Source: Panorpa germanica
Taxonomy: Eukaryota > Arthropoda > Insecta > Mecoptera > Panorpidae
Length of the DNA: 64,000 nt
NCBI GenBank assembly: GCA_963678705.1
Contig: OY783209.1
Span: forward strand, 12,462,001 to 12,526,000
Reading direction: 5' to 3'
Under the pieces are notes generated by a model. The model saw only the letters and a program-made list of their open reading frames with translations, was not told the DNA's origin and made no database searches. Each line of letters begins with the position of its first letter. The first letter of the stretch is position 1. Made by a program: the position numbers and the translations under genes. Shown here in pieces: positions 12,315 to 26,100 of this stretch.

Positions 12315-13331
12315 CTATTCTTCTGTTGGAATAATTTTAGCAGAGAATTTGTCACTGGCTAAATCATCTTCAAAATGAAAAGATTTTGTTGGATTATAGT
12401 CTGAGACGATGGACGTTTTACTGCTCAAAGTAAACGGTTCCTGGAAAAAGAGAAAGTTTTATTTGTTATTAATATACAGCAGAAACGTAGCACAAACCTT
12501 TGGATCCATGGTGAAGTTTAAAGGCTTCTTGCTAAAGTCCCGATGAAGCCAATCGTTTCCCAAAATGGTTTGAAGTGGTTGCAGTGACTGAAATAATTAT
12601 TATAGTCATTGCATTTAGAACTAGCTTACTACAGACGAACTGATAAACTGATAAGAATTATATATTCTCACTGTAATATTTTGCTGCACACGCATAAGCT
12701 CCACAGTACACATATTCTCCACCTCCTGCAGACGTCTTTTAAAAGCATTTGCAACTAATTGTTTTTTCAAAGTGCATTTGCTCTCCGCTTGAGTTGCTGC
12801 TAATATTTGCTGGTAGCGATTAATTTTTCTTTCATATTCTTGTATAACATCGTTATTACTCGCGTCTACTTTTTCAAACATTGGCTTATCTCTTGTTGGT
12901 TCCTCATGTATGTTCAAATTTTCTCTATTCCAGTTGGGCTTCTCAGTGTGAGCAGGCTTCGTGATAATTTCTGACATCGTAGTTGATGTCCGACTTTCTG
13001 TTCTTTTACATACTGAGGTTGGATTGTGAGCTAATTTTGTTGAATGACAGACACATTCATGAGATTTTGTGTAATCAAGAATTACATCTATTTCTTTCCT
13101 CCAAAGTAATTTCTCCTCTAAAATTTGCTTTCTCATTTGTTCCATTTGTTCAGACAGAGACTTCCTGCGCTCTTCCAAATCTCTAAACTTTGCGTTAACA
13201 TCTGAGAATTCTGGTTCATCAGGTATTGCTTTTCTAGGACTCGTATTGTATACAGGAGTCACATCTCCCGATGAATTCCTAGAGGATTGAGCACTATCGT
13301 TCGTAGTATAATATTCCAACGATTCAGACAT
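12315..13331 (-). CDS. coiled-coil protein of unknown function
   Basis: Three exons on the minus strand join with phase 0 throughout: 12672-13331, 12498-12587 and 12315-12440. The product has 291 residues. I do not recognise the family. Visible features are a Ser/Thr-rich N-terminus (residues 1-35), a charged heptad-like helix at about 42-85, a CxC pair in HECVCHS near residue 92, a polar linker, and a second long helix at about 157-220. A C-terminal tail contains LGNDWLHRDFSKKPLNF. There is no signal peptide or membrane segment, so it is probably intracellular, and the coiled coils suggest a scaffold or cytoskeletal role. That role is inference only. The start codon at 13331 is 540 bases from CMC2, which is transcribed the other way, so the two may share a promoter region. 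The introns are short with good GT-AG borders, which supports a real gene. Confidence 0.75.
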
Positions 13332-13870
13332 ATTTTATCAGATAATCATAAAGAATTATTTTTGTTATAACTAAAATTTAAATATTAAAATATGTAACAA
13401 ATTGTTCAGATATTTTGCAAAAAACAAAACAATTTTTCTAATTTACTTCGGTAACTTGAATAAGTAAAAAGTATTAAACAAATGTGTTAAATAAAATAAA
13501 AAATTCTTCAGCAGTAGCATAATATGAAAAGTATTATATTTTGTAAATATGATAATGGTTATACATGAGACGTTAAATGACTTAATTTTAAAAATAGCTG
13601 AGAACATAACCAACAATATTAGATTCCCAAAGTCGGTAATCTGCAGTAACCTTTACATTAGATATTTTATCTTTAGGTAAAGGTTTTTATCATTTATGTA
13701 ATAAATCTGAAATTAACATTAATATCGAGGATACTTAATTTAATCATGGACACCATATGAAATAAAAAACAAAATTTGTACGCAAAGCCTTTCAATTTAT
13801 TGTGACAAGTCGTCCTTAAACGAGATAGTAGGAAATTTAGTGTTAAACAAGAGATCGTGTTTTAATAGTT
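13332..13870. promoter_or_regulatory. divergent intergenic region, coiled-coil gene / CMC2
   Basis: This 539-base AT-rich interval lies between two start codons on opposite strands, so it must hold both promoters. No TATA box, initiator or other element stands out clearly. Confidence 0.4.
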
Positions 13871-14186
13871 ATGCATCCTGATTTATCTTCTCATTTGCAT
13901 TCTGATAAATGCAATGTACTGATTCAACAACTGTTGGAGTGTCATCAAAATGTAGGTTACAATTTTTTTAAAAATAATTATGATATTCTGTATCTCTGGT
14001 GATAATATCTTCTCTTTACCTTTTTAGCACAAAGTAAAGAAATTTTTCGGACATTGTAACGCTATTGACGACGAATTAGTTAAGTGTTTTCGTATCGAAA
14101 GAGAAGAAACAAGACGCAAAAACAAAGAAGCTGGTGAAGCAAAGCGCAAGAGAGCTCACGAATTGATGAATAGCGAATTCAAATAA
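13871..14186 (+). CDS. Cmc2: COX assembly mitochondrial protein 2 homologue (CMC2)
   Basis: CMC2 is a small twin-CX9C protein of the mitochondrial intermembrane space that is needed for cytochrome c oxidase biogenesis. Two exons, 13871-13951 and 14028-14186, give 79 residues, the same length as human CMC2. The N-terminus MHPDLSSHLHSDKCN is diagnostic. The first CX9C is C14 to C24 (CNVLIQQLLEC) and the second is CNAIDDELVKC about residues 37-47. A basic tail follows. Proteins of this type are imported through the Mia40 relay and folded by two disulphides (family knowledge). The stop codon overlaps an AATAAA at 14182-14187. A GTAAGT splice donor follows at 14194, linking the transcript to ABITRAM. 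Confidence 0.93.
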
Positions 14187-14193
14187 AGAACTT

Positions 14194-14263
14194 GTAAGTT
14201 AATTATTCACTAATAGGTATAGTTGCTTGTTATTGACAGTCTCGTGTTATTGTTTTTTTTTAG
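14194..14263 (+). other. intron between the CMC2 and ABITRAM reading frames
   Basis: A 70-base candidate intron runs from CTT|GTAAGT to a T-rich tract ending TTTTTTTTAG. It begins 8 bases after the CMC2 stop and ends 8 bases before the ABITRAM start codon. If spliced, both proteins are encoded on one mRNA, or ABITRAM uses the CMC2 exons as its leader. Confidence 0.6.
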
Positions 14264-14271
14264 GTTAAGTC

Positions 14272-14902
14272 ATGGCTTCCTTAGAATATGTGTCGACAGT
14301 TTCATCAATCGAAGATTCCATTGAACCACTCGAACACTTTCCTAGTGTTACAGAAAGATACTTTACAGAACGTTATTGTGTAGACGTTGGAGGACCAGGT
14401 GAAGATCACTTACTTCTGTTTCACTCGAACCGTGTGTGTCTTATTTCTTTATCTCCAAAACACCCGGCGTTTGCTGCTGGCATTAAATGTGTTAATTTTA
14501 ATGTTGGGAATGTAGACCGCACAAAAAATAAAGTATCTGGAAAGGGGAAAAAAGGGGGTCAATATCTTCGAGAGAATTCTATTGTTTGTTCCGTAGAATG
14601 TGAAAACGGCATCATATACAATGTTAAAAGTAACATTCAAGGTAATCTTATTGTTGAATTAATTATGCAGAATTATTTTTATCTTTTATTACTTAAGTAT
14701 TAATAATATTTCTATATTAGGTAAACTTGTGGAAGTCAATGAAAATTTATTAGTAAATCCAAAATTGTTAAGTGATTTTCCTACAACTGAAGGATATATA
14801 GCGATTGCTCTCCCAAATATTGGAATGATTGAAGGGTGGAAGGAAAAATACCTCAGTTCAGAGCAATATCAGAATCATCATTTACAAAGTCAAGATAATT
14901 AA
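14272..14902 (+). CDS. Abitram: ABITRAM / FAM206A (Simiate) homologue
   Basis: Two exons, 14272-14641 and 14721-14902, join within a glycine codon to give 183 residues. The human protein has 181. Diagnostic blocks are ERYFTERYCVDV, EDHLLLFHSNRVC, NKVSGKGKKGGQYL, VEVNENLLVNP and TEGYIAIALP, in the same order as in vertebrate ABITRAM/FAM206A. The mammalian protein (Simiate) is described as an actin-binding nuclear and dendritic protein with a fold like the glycine cleavage H / biotinyl-lipoyl domain. A similar role in insects is inference. The ATG lies 85 bases after the CMC2 stop and 8 bases after a splice acceptor, so the gene appears to have no promoter of its own. It converges on the aconitase gene. 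Confidence 0.92.
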
Positions 14903-15455
14903 CAATCGTATTGTGAAATAGTTTCATAAAAAAATAGATTTTTATGATTAAAATTGTTAGTTTATTATTAAAATGTACACATCCTTCCTCCAAACTTCCA
15001 ACTGGTCATTTTAAGCAATTGGATATTACAGAGTGTAAATTTACAAATTAAAAAAAAAACTTTCGTAGAAGAATATATAATTACTGTGCTATAAAATACA
15101 TTTTGATAACACAATATTTTAGATAAACAATATACAAACAGTAAAATAATTATAAATCTACATTAAAATGCTACAAATATTTTTTAAGTAATATACTCCA
15201 GACAAGTATGAGAATTAATTTCTGTTATATTTGTCTATTACTAAATATGTAAAGAGGAAAACAAGAATAGTCAACTTCGCTTAGATATTTGATAAAAACA
15301 GTATATCTTGTTTTCTTCTAAATCCTGGTTACAATTCATATAGTTTGATTTAAAATCCTAGTTATTTACAAATTTCACTATATATTAAGCTTGTTAAATA
15401 ACATTTGGTAACGTTGCATATTGAGCTTCTACTTCTTGAATTCTTGTTGATTTGA
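14903..15455. other. 3' intergenic between ABITRAM and aconitase
   Basis: About 550 AT-rich bases forming the 3' regions of two convergent genes. No coding or repeat feature is seen. Confidence 0.6.
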
Positions 15456-19149
<3,694 letters not shown>

Positions 19150-20207
19150 GGTTTCGGAAGACTAGAAACTTTTCATTCACAAGAAAACTACAAGAGTTTT
19201 CCAAATATTAAAAGTTATACAACTATTTCTTATAGGACAGTCAGTTCACTGGCTTGTCCACATGATTTGTATGAATTAAAGTACAGTGGAGTAGTGGTAT
19301 TAAGTTGCTCTCATTTAATAATCAGCTGTTAAGATTGGTTCACATATTCAGCCAGTGTTATGTCGCGGTTTGACTTTATTGGATTCTTTGCAAATTCTTT
19401 GTTTTGCGGCATTGTGCGGCTAAAATGTATGTGTCTATAGCAGTATATAAAATAATTTGTTGCGAACATGGTGCAGCAGGAGTGAATTTGCCAGCCTTTG
19501 TAAATTTAACTAAATTACTTCTTAATTAATTCGCAAGAAATATCAAACCAACCATAAAAATAGTACGTAGTAATGTTTATATCTCTATATTAAAAAAAAT
19601 TACTTTGCCTCATTTATTATTTTGTCATTTCTTGTTTGATTTGTGTTGTTGTATCTTTTGATTACAAATCAAGTTTATTTTGCTAAATTTAATTGCCAGA
19701 TTGACAGCTGAAAGATATAGTTACTCTAACTCCATCTATTATTAACATCATCAATTTTCTTTGGTAAGTAAATAACAGATGGCGTTAAGACACATGAATA
19801 ACCTTTTTGTAGTAGTTGAGTGCTACACGTGCTTGTCGTTCGTCACGATTTTAATTTTTTAAATTGTAATTAATGTCATTTTTAAATGAGATAAAGGATT
19901 ATTTAGGTGTTATTGTTGTTTATCTATAAGTAAAATATAATTTTTGGTGAGTTGAAAGTAATTTTTAGTGTTCCTCGATATTGTTATTTGTAATGTTAAT
20001 ACCTTTAGCATTTTAAGATTCATTTTTCGTCTATTTTAAGAACTATTTTAAAGCTTTTCGTATTTATAGATATAAACATTTAATAATTTAGTGAATACTT
20101 TATAGTGTTTTAAATACACAAACTAAAGTCCATGTTTGTCAAAGAAAAATGACCGCAATGTTGTTATTTAGATTTTACTAAAGTTTAATATATTTTTTAA
20201 ATTTCAG
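19150..20207. promoter_or_regulatory. aconitase promoter region, possibly bidirectional
   Basis: This is the region 5' of aconitase. About 1.06 kb to the right, plus-strand exon-like sequence begins, so the interval may drive transcription both ways. No core promoter motif is clear. A short frame at 19123-19332 overlaps the aconitase first exon on the other strand and is not a gene. Confidence 0.4.
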
Positions 20208-20600
20208 TTGAACTCCACTGCTACTGCTGCAAGATACTTCTTCAATTCCAAAGGTATATGAATATACGAGCTGTGGCTTTAAAACAAGATTGTTGCTACT
20301 ACAGACATACTACGCATGCACATAAGTCGTACGACCGACAGCTGTGTAGCCTTTTCTTTCTACTGTGATATGACCGTCGGTTAACTATTCGTGCGATTAC
20401 TGAAACTGAAAGAATTGACAAACAATTTTAACATGCAAAAAGTGTGTGTGAAAATGGTGCCGAAAATTCTCGCAATCAAACGAAAAAAAGCACAAAATGT
20501 TTTTATGATTTAGCAAAAATTCGCTATATTTTTTTTCGCAGTGTTTTTTTGGTTTTTAAGGTTCATTGCGACTTAAATATTCGGTACTGACTTGTTTTTT

Positions 20601-22632
20601 CTGCATCCCTCGAGATGTAAGAAGGTTATACTCCTGTTAAAATTGATAAAAAAGTTGAATTTTTAATTTTAACAAAAATCAGATTTTCTCCATTCCTCTA
20701 GATGATAGAAGGTTATACTCTTGTTAAAATTGATAAAAACATTGAGTTTTTAATTTTAACAAAAATCAGATTTTCTGCATTCCTCGAGATGAAAGAAGGT
20801 TATACTCTTGTTAAAATTGATAAAAACATTGAATTTTGAATTTTAACAAAAATTAGATTTTCTCCATTCCTCGAGATGTAAGAAGGTTATACTCTTGTTA
20901 AAATTGATAAAAAAGTTGAATTTTTAATTTTAACAAAAATTAGATTTTCTCCATTCCTCGAGATGTAAGAAGGTTATACTCTTGTTAAAATTGATATAAA
21001 AGTTGAATTTTTAATTTTAACAAAAAGTAGATTTTCTCCATTCCTCGAGATGTAAGAAGGTTATACTCTTGTTAAAATTGATAAAAACATTGAATTTTTA
21101 ATTTTAACAAAAATTAGATTTTCTCCATTCCTTTAGATGATAGAAGGTTATACTCTTGTTAAAATTGATAAAAACATTGAGTTTTTAATTTTAACAAAAA
21201 TCAGATTTTCTGCATTCCTCGAGATGAAAGAAGGTTATACTCTTGTTAAAATTGATAAAAACATTGAATTTTGAATTTTAACAAAAATTAGATTTTCTCC
21301 ATTCCTCGAGATGTAAGAAGGTTATACTCTTGTTAAAATTGATAAAAAAGTTGAATTTTTAATTTTAACAAAAATTAGATTTTCTCCATTCCTCGAGATG
21401 TAAGAAGGTTATACTCTTGTTAAAATTGATATAAAAGTTGAATTTTTAATTTTAACAAAAAGTAGATTTTCTCCATTCCTCGAGATGTAAGAAGGTTATA
21501 CTCTTGTTAAAATTGATAAAAAAGTTGAATTTTTAATTTTAACAAAAATCAGATTTTCTCCATTCCTCTAGATGATAGAAGGTTATACTCTTGTTAAAAT
21601 TGATAAAAACATTGAGTTTTTAATTTTAACAAAAATCAGATTTTCTGCATTCCTCGAGATGAAAGAAGGTTATACTCTTGTTAAAATTGATAAAAACATT
21701 GAATTTTGAATTTTAACAAAAATTAGATTTTCTCCATTCCTCGAGATGTAAGAAGGTTATACTCTTGTTAAAATTGATAAAAAAGTTGAATTTTTAATTT
21801 TAACAAAAATTAGATTTTCTCCATTCCTCGAGATGTAAGAAGGTTATACTCTTGTTAAAATTGATATAAAAGTTGAATTTTTAATTTTAACAAAAAGTAG
21901 ATTTTCTCCATTCCTCGAGATGTAAGAAGGTTATACTCTTGTTAAAATTGATAAAAAAGTTGAATTTTTAATTTTAACAAAAATCAGATTTTCTCCATTC
22001 CTCTAGATGATAGAAGGTTATACTCTTGTTAAAATTGATAAAAACATTGAGTTTTTAATTTTAACAAAAATCAGATTTTCTGCATTCCTCGAGATGAAAG
22101 AAGGTTATACTCTTGTTAAAATTGATAAAAACATTGAATTTTGAATTTTAACAAAAATTAGATTTTCTCCATTCCTCGAGATGTAAGAAGGTTATACTCT
22201 TGTTAAAATTGATAAAAAAGTTGAATTTTTAATTTTAACAAAAATTAGATTTTCTCCATTCCTCGAGATGTAAGAAGGTTATACTCTTGTTAAAATTGAT
22301 ATAAAAGTTGAATTTTTAATTTTAACAAAAAGTAGATTTTCTCCATTCCTCGAGATGTAAGAAGGTTATACTCTCTTGTTAAAATTGATAAAAACATTGA
22401 ATTTTTAATTTTAACAAAAATTAGATTTTCTCCATTCCTCTAGATGATAGAAGGTTATACTCTTGTTAAAATTGATAAAAACATTGAATTTTGAATTTTA
22501 ACAAAAATTAGATTTTCTCCATTCCTCGAGATGAAAGAAGGTTATACTGTTGTTAAAATTGATAAAAACATTGAATTTTTAATTTTAACAAAAATTAGAT
22601 TTTCTCCATTCCTCTAGATGATAGAAGGTTAT
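20601..22632. repeat. 87-bp satellite array with 435-bp higher-order repeat
   Basis: About 23.3 tandem monomers of 87 bases. Five monomer types recur in fixed order, so the true period is 5 x 87 = 435. The diagnostic GATATAAAAG of the fifth type falls at 20993, 21428, 21863 and 22298, exactly 435 apart. Type two carries CTAGATGATAG (TTAGATGATAG at 21129) and GAGTTTTT. Type three carries CTGCATTCC and GAATTTTGAAT. Full higher-order units span 20601-21035, 21036-21470, 21471-21905 and 21906-22340. The last 290 bases break the order and contain a 2-base insertion and hybrid monomers. Each monomer holds an 11-bp inverted repeat, TTGTTAAAATT and AATTTTAACAA, around a 20-base loop. The third and fourth units look identical over long stretches, which implies recent amplification. 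Confidence 0.95.
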
Positions 22633-23078
22633 GCCATATCATTTAGTTATACTCGTACATACCTATTTGTGTTAGTTCATTATTGATTCTATATTGAAAA
22701 TATTTTAATATGATAAATATGTTTAAAATTAGCATGAATATTTATTAAATAAGTTTAAAAAACTCTTTTATAAAACATCTTTTTGTTCGTTATTATTTAT
22801 TATTATTAATTGAAACATATAACACGTGTAACATTTTTCCATATTTAGTGGAAACCAGTCAGGTGATTTAACATTGCACCATTTTAATTGATTAATATTG
22901 TTTTCTGTATACTGCATTGAATACTTAATGATTATGGGTATTAGGCTTTTACAAGTTGCATGTTGGTCAGGCTTTAAAACTAAGATTATTTTGTATTATT
23001 TGAGATGAAGGAGGTTATACTCTTATTTAAATTGATCACAATGAAATTGTACTAAAATTTCTTTTGCATTTTTTTCAG
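22633..23078. other. AT-rich spacer with one decayed satellite monomer
   Basis: At about 22998-23060 a single degenerate monomer is recognisable (TGAGATGAAGGAGGTTATAC and a diverged continuation), separated from the main array by 370 bases of unrelated AT-rich DNA. Confidence 0.6.
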
Positions 23079-23400
23079 GGAGTGGATGTGCACGAAGATG
23101 ATCCCGGGGTGATAGAGATAAGTGTGAGGAATTCAAAGATACAGACTATGGAAAGGAATAGTAAAACATCTCTACAAGGGCTATGGCATCAAATGATCAA
23201 GAGGCACTGGATTGGTTTTGTTGCTGAATATATAAGATAGTTTATAAATAATATGGATATAAATTAGATAGATTTAATATGGATGAAGATAAAAAATAGT
23301 AAATTAAATATAATAATAATAATATATTCAAATATATAATATTTGATAATATATTCAAATATATATGTATATTTATAATAAATTTATATCAAATGTAATA

Positions 23401-23562
23401 AAATTTATTTAATAAAAGATAAGCTTTTGATACTTTATAAATGCCTGACTAACTAATTAATGATATTATAAAATAGTGCATAAAAAAATATTTAGTTCTA
23501 CTACAGCAATATAGATAGCACAAGCTACTTATCGAATATTTGAACCAACCAAAGTTGATTCA
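23401..23562. other. AT-rich spacer, nothing recognised
   Basis: Short AT-rich stretch between the candidate RNA 3' end and the 64-bp tandem repeat. Confidence 0.5.
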
Positions 23563-23815
23563 GGTTTTATAATATAGATGGCCATAGCTGTTTAGCTGAG
23601 ATCACAACCTTGCATTTCATTAATTCCGGTTTTATAATGTAGATGGTAGTGACTGTTTATCCAAGCTCCCAACCTTTTACCGTTTAGTTTCTCTTTTATA
23701 ATTTAGATGACGCTGTATATCTATCCAATATCACAACCTTTTACTATTTAGTTCCTGTTTTATAATTTAGATGGTGTATTTGCCTTACTCAAGCTCACAA
23801 TGATAGCAATGGTGG
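23563..23815. repeat. 64-65-bp tandem repeat, four diverged copies
   Basis: The block TTTTATAATxTAGATG recurs at 23565, 23630, 23694 and 23758. Each copy except the last, which diverges, continues through a CACAACCTT- or CCAACCTT-like segment and a TTTAGTT-like segment. The copies differ by substitutions and small indels, so this array is older than the 87-bp satellite. Confidence 0.75.
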
Positions 23816-24699
23816 GAGTTAATTATTTAGAGTATATAACAGACGGAGTACCGTGCAGAGCTTCAGTGTAGCGTCCATGGTATAGGAACTAATATAGGGA
23901 CAACTGGTACTATGATAACTTCATGTCGAACGCTTATTTTATAAGAAAGTTTATAGGCTTGACTGTACATATTTTAGACATACGTCATTTAATCCAGGTA
24001 CCACTTCAGAAAGAGTTATTTAAGTGCCCTAGAATATTAAAAAAATTAAATTATCTTATTTAAAAGGAAAGAAAAATGAACAGACATAGAAAATCAAAGA
24101 ACCAAATATTTATATTAGCCTTTAATGTTAATTTTAGTTATAATTATTTCGAATAAGTACTTTAGGGTCACCATTAGAAGAATTGGATCTTTTATATTAA
24201 GTATAGACGTAATTAATTACATTTTTTTACAGATAAAATCAGGAAATGTTGTAATGTACAAATAATAACAGGGTTTTGAGTCTTTGCTTTAGATTACTTT
24301 GAGTATTTTAATAAAACAACTGTGCTTTTAAAGAACGCCTTCAATGAAACTTCTAAATACGCCTCTTACTAATATACAAATTTATCTTAGGTCTCTGACG
24401 TCATATTTCCGAGCATCTCCGACAATCTCCGAGTTTTATGCCTATGGCTGCCGTACTGTCATATTTCTAAGTGATTACTGTTTTATTTCAATTAAAAGTA
24501 ATAAATAGTTAAAAAGTGCAAATTTAATTGAAGTTTTTCGTATATTATACAAATAGCGATAAGAAAAATAATAGTTGGCAGGTAAAATATTAATAGTTGT
24601 TATTATCTTAAAGCAAATACACTAACTCTAACAGTGGCGTCATTGTTAATTATATATAACATATTATTATTTTATTAGACTTTATGATACTTTTCAGGA
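23816..24699. other. AT-rich, nothing recognised
   Basis: No supported gene. The short phrase AACTTCATGTCGAACGC occurs at about 23920 and again near 25019, which hints at a shared repeat. Confidence 0.45.
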
Positions 24700-24916
24700 C
24701 TATATATTGGGGCCAAAGCACTATATATTGGGAGCTGCCAAAGAAATGTAAGAGGCAATAGGCAGCAGATGAATTAACTAGCTAGCTAAACAACTACATC
24801 ATCAAAAAACAAGAAGGACTTTGGTTTATATGCAATTACATTAATTAAATAATTTAATATTTTTGTTTTTTCAGGAAGAATTTGTATGTATATACAAATA
24901 CATTAATTACAATAAA
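24700..24916 (+). ncRNA. exon-like blocks with polyadenylation signal (weak)
   Basis: A block follows an acceptor-like TTTTCAG near 24699 and contains CTATATATTGGG twice. A second block starts at 24875 after TTTTTTCAG and reaches AATAAA at 24911-24916. No frame is maintained. These could be further exons of the candidate plus-strand RNA or chance splice-like sites. Confidence 0.2.
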
Positions 24917-25197
24917 CATTGTTAACTAAAAATTGCGGTTTTTTTTTTATTTATAAAATTTTTGATATTTATAATAATTCAAACATGTACTCATTCCCGC
25001 TTTTTTTGTGTCTTGCAAGAACTTCATGTCGAACGCAGTTACAAATACCATGAAGTTAGCATAGGACCAAAGCTTAACATGGGAGTTACCGATCTATAGT
25101 ATATATTATCTTTGGTAGCGTCAGCTACTCCAGTGAAAGGAGGGGTAGGCGTGCCGTTTTTTTTACAAATGCGTTACGGGTTTATAAAGAATGTTGA

Positions 25198-25405
25198 ATA
25201 AATTTGTAAAGCCAGCCTACCGGCTGGCTTTACAAATTTATGGGAAGGGGCCTTCGGCCCCTTCCTGCATTTGCGAAGCGAATGCATAAACGTTCCTATG
25301 TACGCGCGAAGCGCGTACATAAAACCGGGGCTTTAGCCCCGGTTTAAAATATATTGTAAATGCTAGAAGGGACCTTCGGTCCCTTCTAGCATTTACTATA
25401 TATTT
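25198..25405. repeat. cluster of six adjacent palindromes
   Basis: Six palindromes lie almost end to end in 208 bases. First, 25198-25241: 20-bp stem, loop TACC. Second, 25243-25265: 10-bp stem, loop TTC. Third, 25266-25286: 9-bp stem with one G-T pair, loop GAA. Fourth, 25297-25321: 11-bp stem, loop GAA. Fifth, 25322-25345: 10-bp GC-rich stem, loop TTTA. Sixth, 25347-25405: 19 perfect pairs, one T-T mismatch, then 8 more pairs, loop TTC. The second and sixth share the core GAAGGGRCCTTCGGYCCCTTC with a compensated G-C to A-T change. The GC-rich stems contrast with the AT-rich surroundings. I do not recognise the family. Confidence 0.9.
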
Positions 25406-26100
25406 ACCTCGTCTGACAATATTGATAATCTATATGTCTATACATATATATATACAGTTACATCGGATAAATACAAGTTTTAATTTTTAACCAGCATGAG
25501 CCACCGTGGCCCAGCCGGTAACGTCGCCGCCTCGTACGCCGCCGCAATGTACGCATCAGACACGAATTACACATTTCTACACTGGCAGGTGTTACACATG
25601 CAAAGGCAATTTCCTTTTACAGATCTCTTCCAGCCAGCACGAACCCCCTGATACGAGAACTTGGATCCTACCAGGCAAGTGATTATACATTAGTCAAGAT
25701 GCCGCGTTCAATTATAGAACGCCCTACTGTTCCCGCCGACGTATCGATAGTCTTAAACTATTAGGAAAAAATCAATGACGATAAATTTATAATAGTTCTT
25801 CTGGACTATTATAAGTTGGTCAGATTATTTCGACATTGGTGCATACTGACTGTAACTAGATTTTCTATATCCACCTATTTCGTCTCACGCTGTATTGGAC
25901 ATATAGCAAAGTTACGTTTTATAACTTTAGTCTGTGTACTTTTAACCATTTTACATATAAATCACTTGTCAAAATTATGTCACTGCAAATATTATGATAT
26001 ACTTCAAATTGTACACGTAAGGTGTACAATTGGTTGCATATCTGATATTTGCAAGGCGTTTTTCAAATATTGTTTATAAACAACCCCTAATCAGACTTCT
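25406..26100. other. unassigned insert-like region with further hairpins
   Basis: The first half is less AT-rich than its flanks. It opens with a tRNA-like A-box at 25507-25518. A frame starting MSHRGPAGNVAASYAAAMYA ends after about 50 codons. A second, without ATG, overlaps it and contains MPRSIIERPTVPADVSIVLN. Neither is recognisable. Further hairpins are at 25790-25814 (about 12 pairs, loop TTCT) and 26007-26031 (10 perfect pairs, loop GTAAG). An 87-codon frame at 25816-26079 overlaps the last hairpin and looks compositional. Together with the palindrome cluster this may be one inserted element. Confidence 0.35.
25500..25575 (+). repeat. possible tRNA-derived SINE head
   Basis: GTGGCCCAGCCGGTAACGTC resembles the A-box end of a tRNA-like promoter, followed about 45 bases later by a weak B-box-like ACACGAATTAC. 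The layout fits a SINE head, but the B-box is poor. Confidence 0.3.

Larger units (their letters stand above)
20208..23400 (+). ncRNA. candidate spliced non-coding RNA spanning the satellite
   Basis: Exon-like blocks are seen on the plus strand. One at 20208-20253 sits between TTTCAG and AAAG|GTATATG. Another starts at 23079 after a strong TTTTTTCAG acceptor and runs to an AATAAA at 23377-23382. The second block has a partial frame (GVDVHEDDPGVIEISVRN) that stops without joining any upstream coding exon, so I favour a non-coding transcript. Between them lies the whole 87-bp satellite. No exon chain is proven. RNA evidence would decide. Confidence 0.3.

Noticed and set aside
20601..22632. CRISPR array
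   Set aside because: Monomers are contiguous with no unique spacers, and the genome is an animal one.
25816..26079. 87-codon plus-strand frame
   Set aside because: It overlaps a perfect hairpin and has a compositional look. No homology is recognised.
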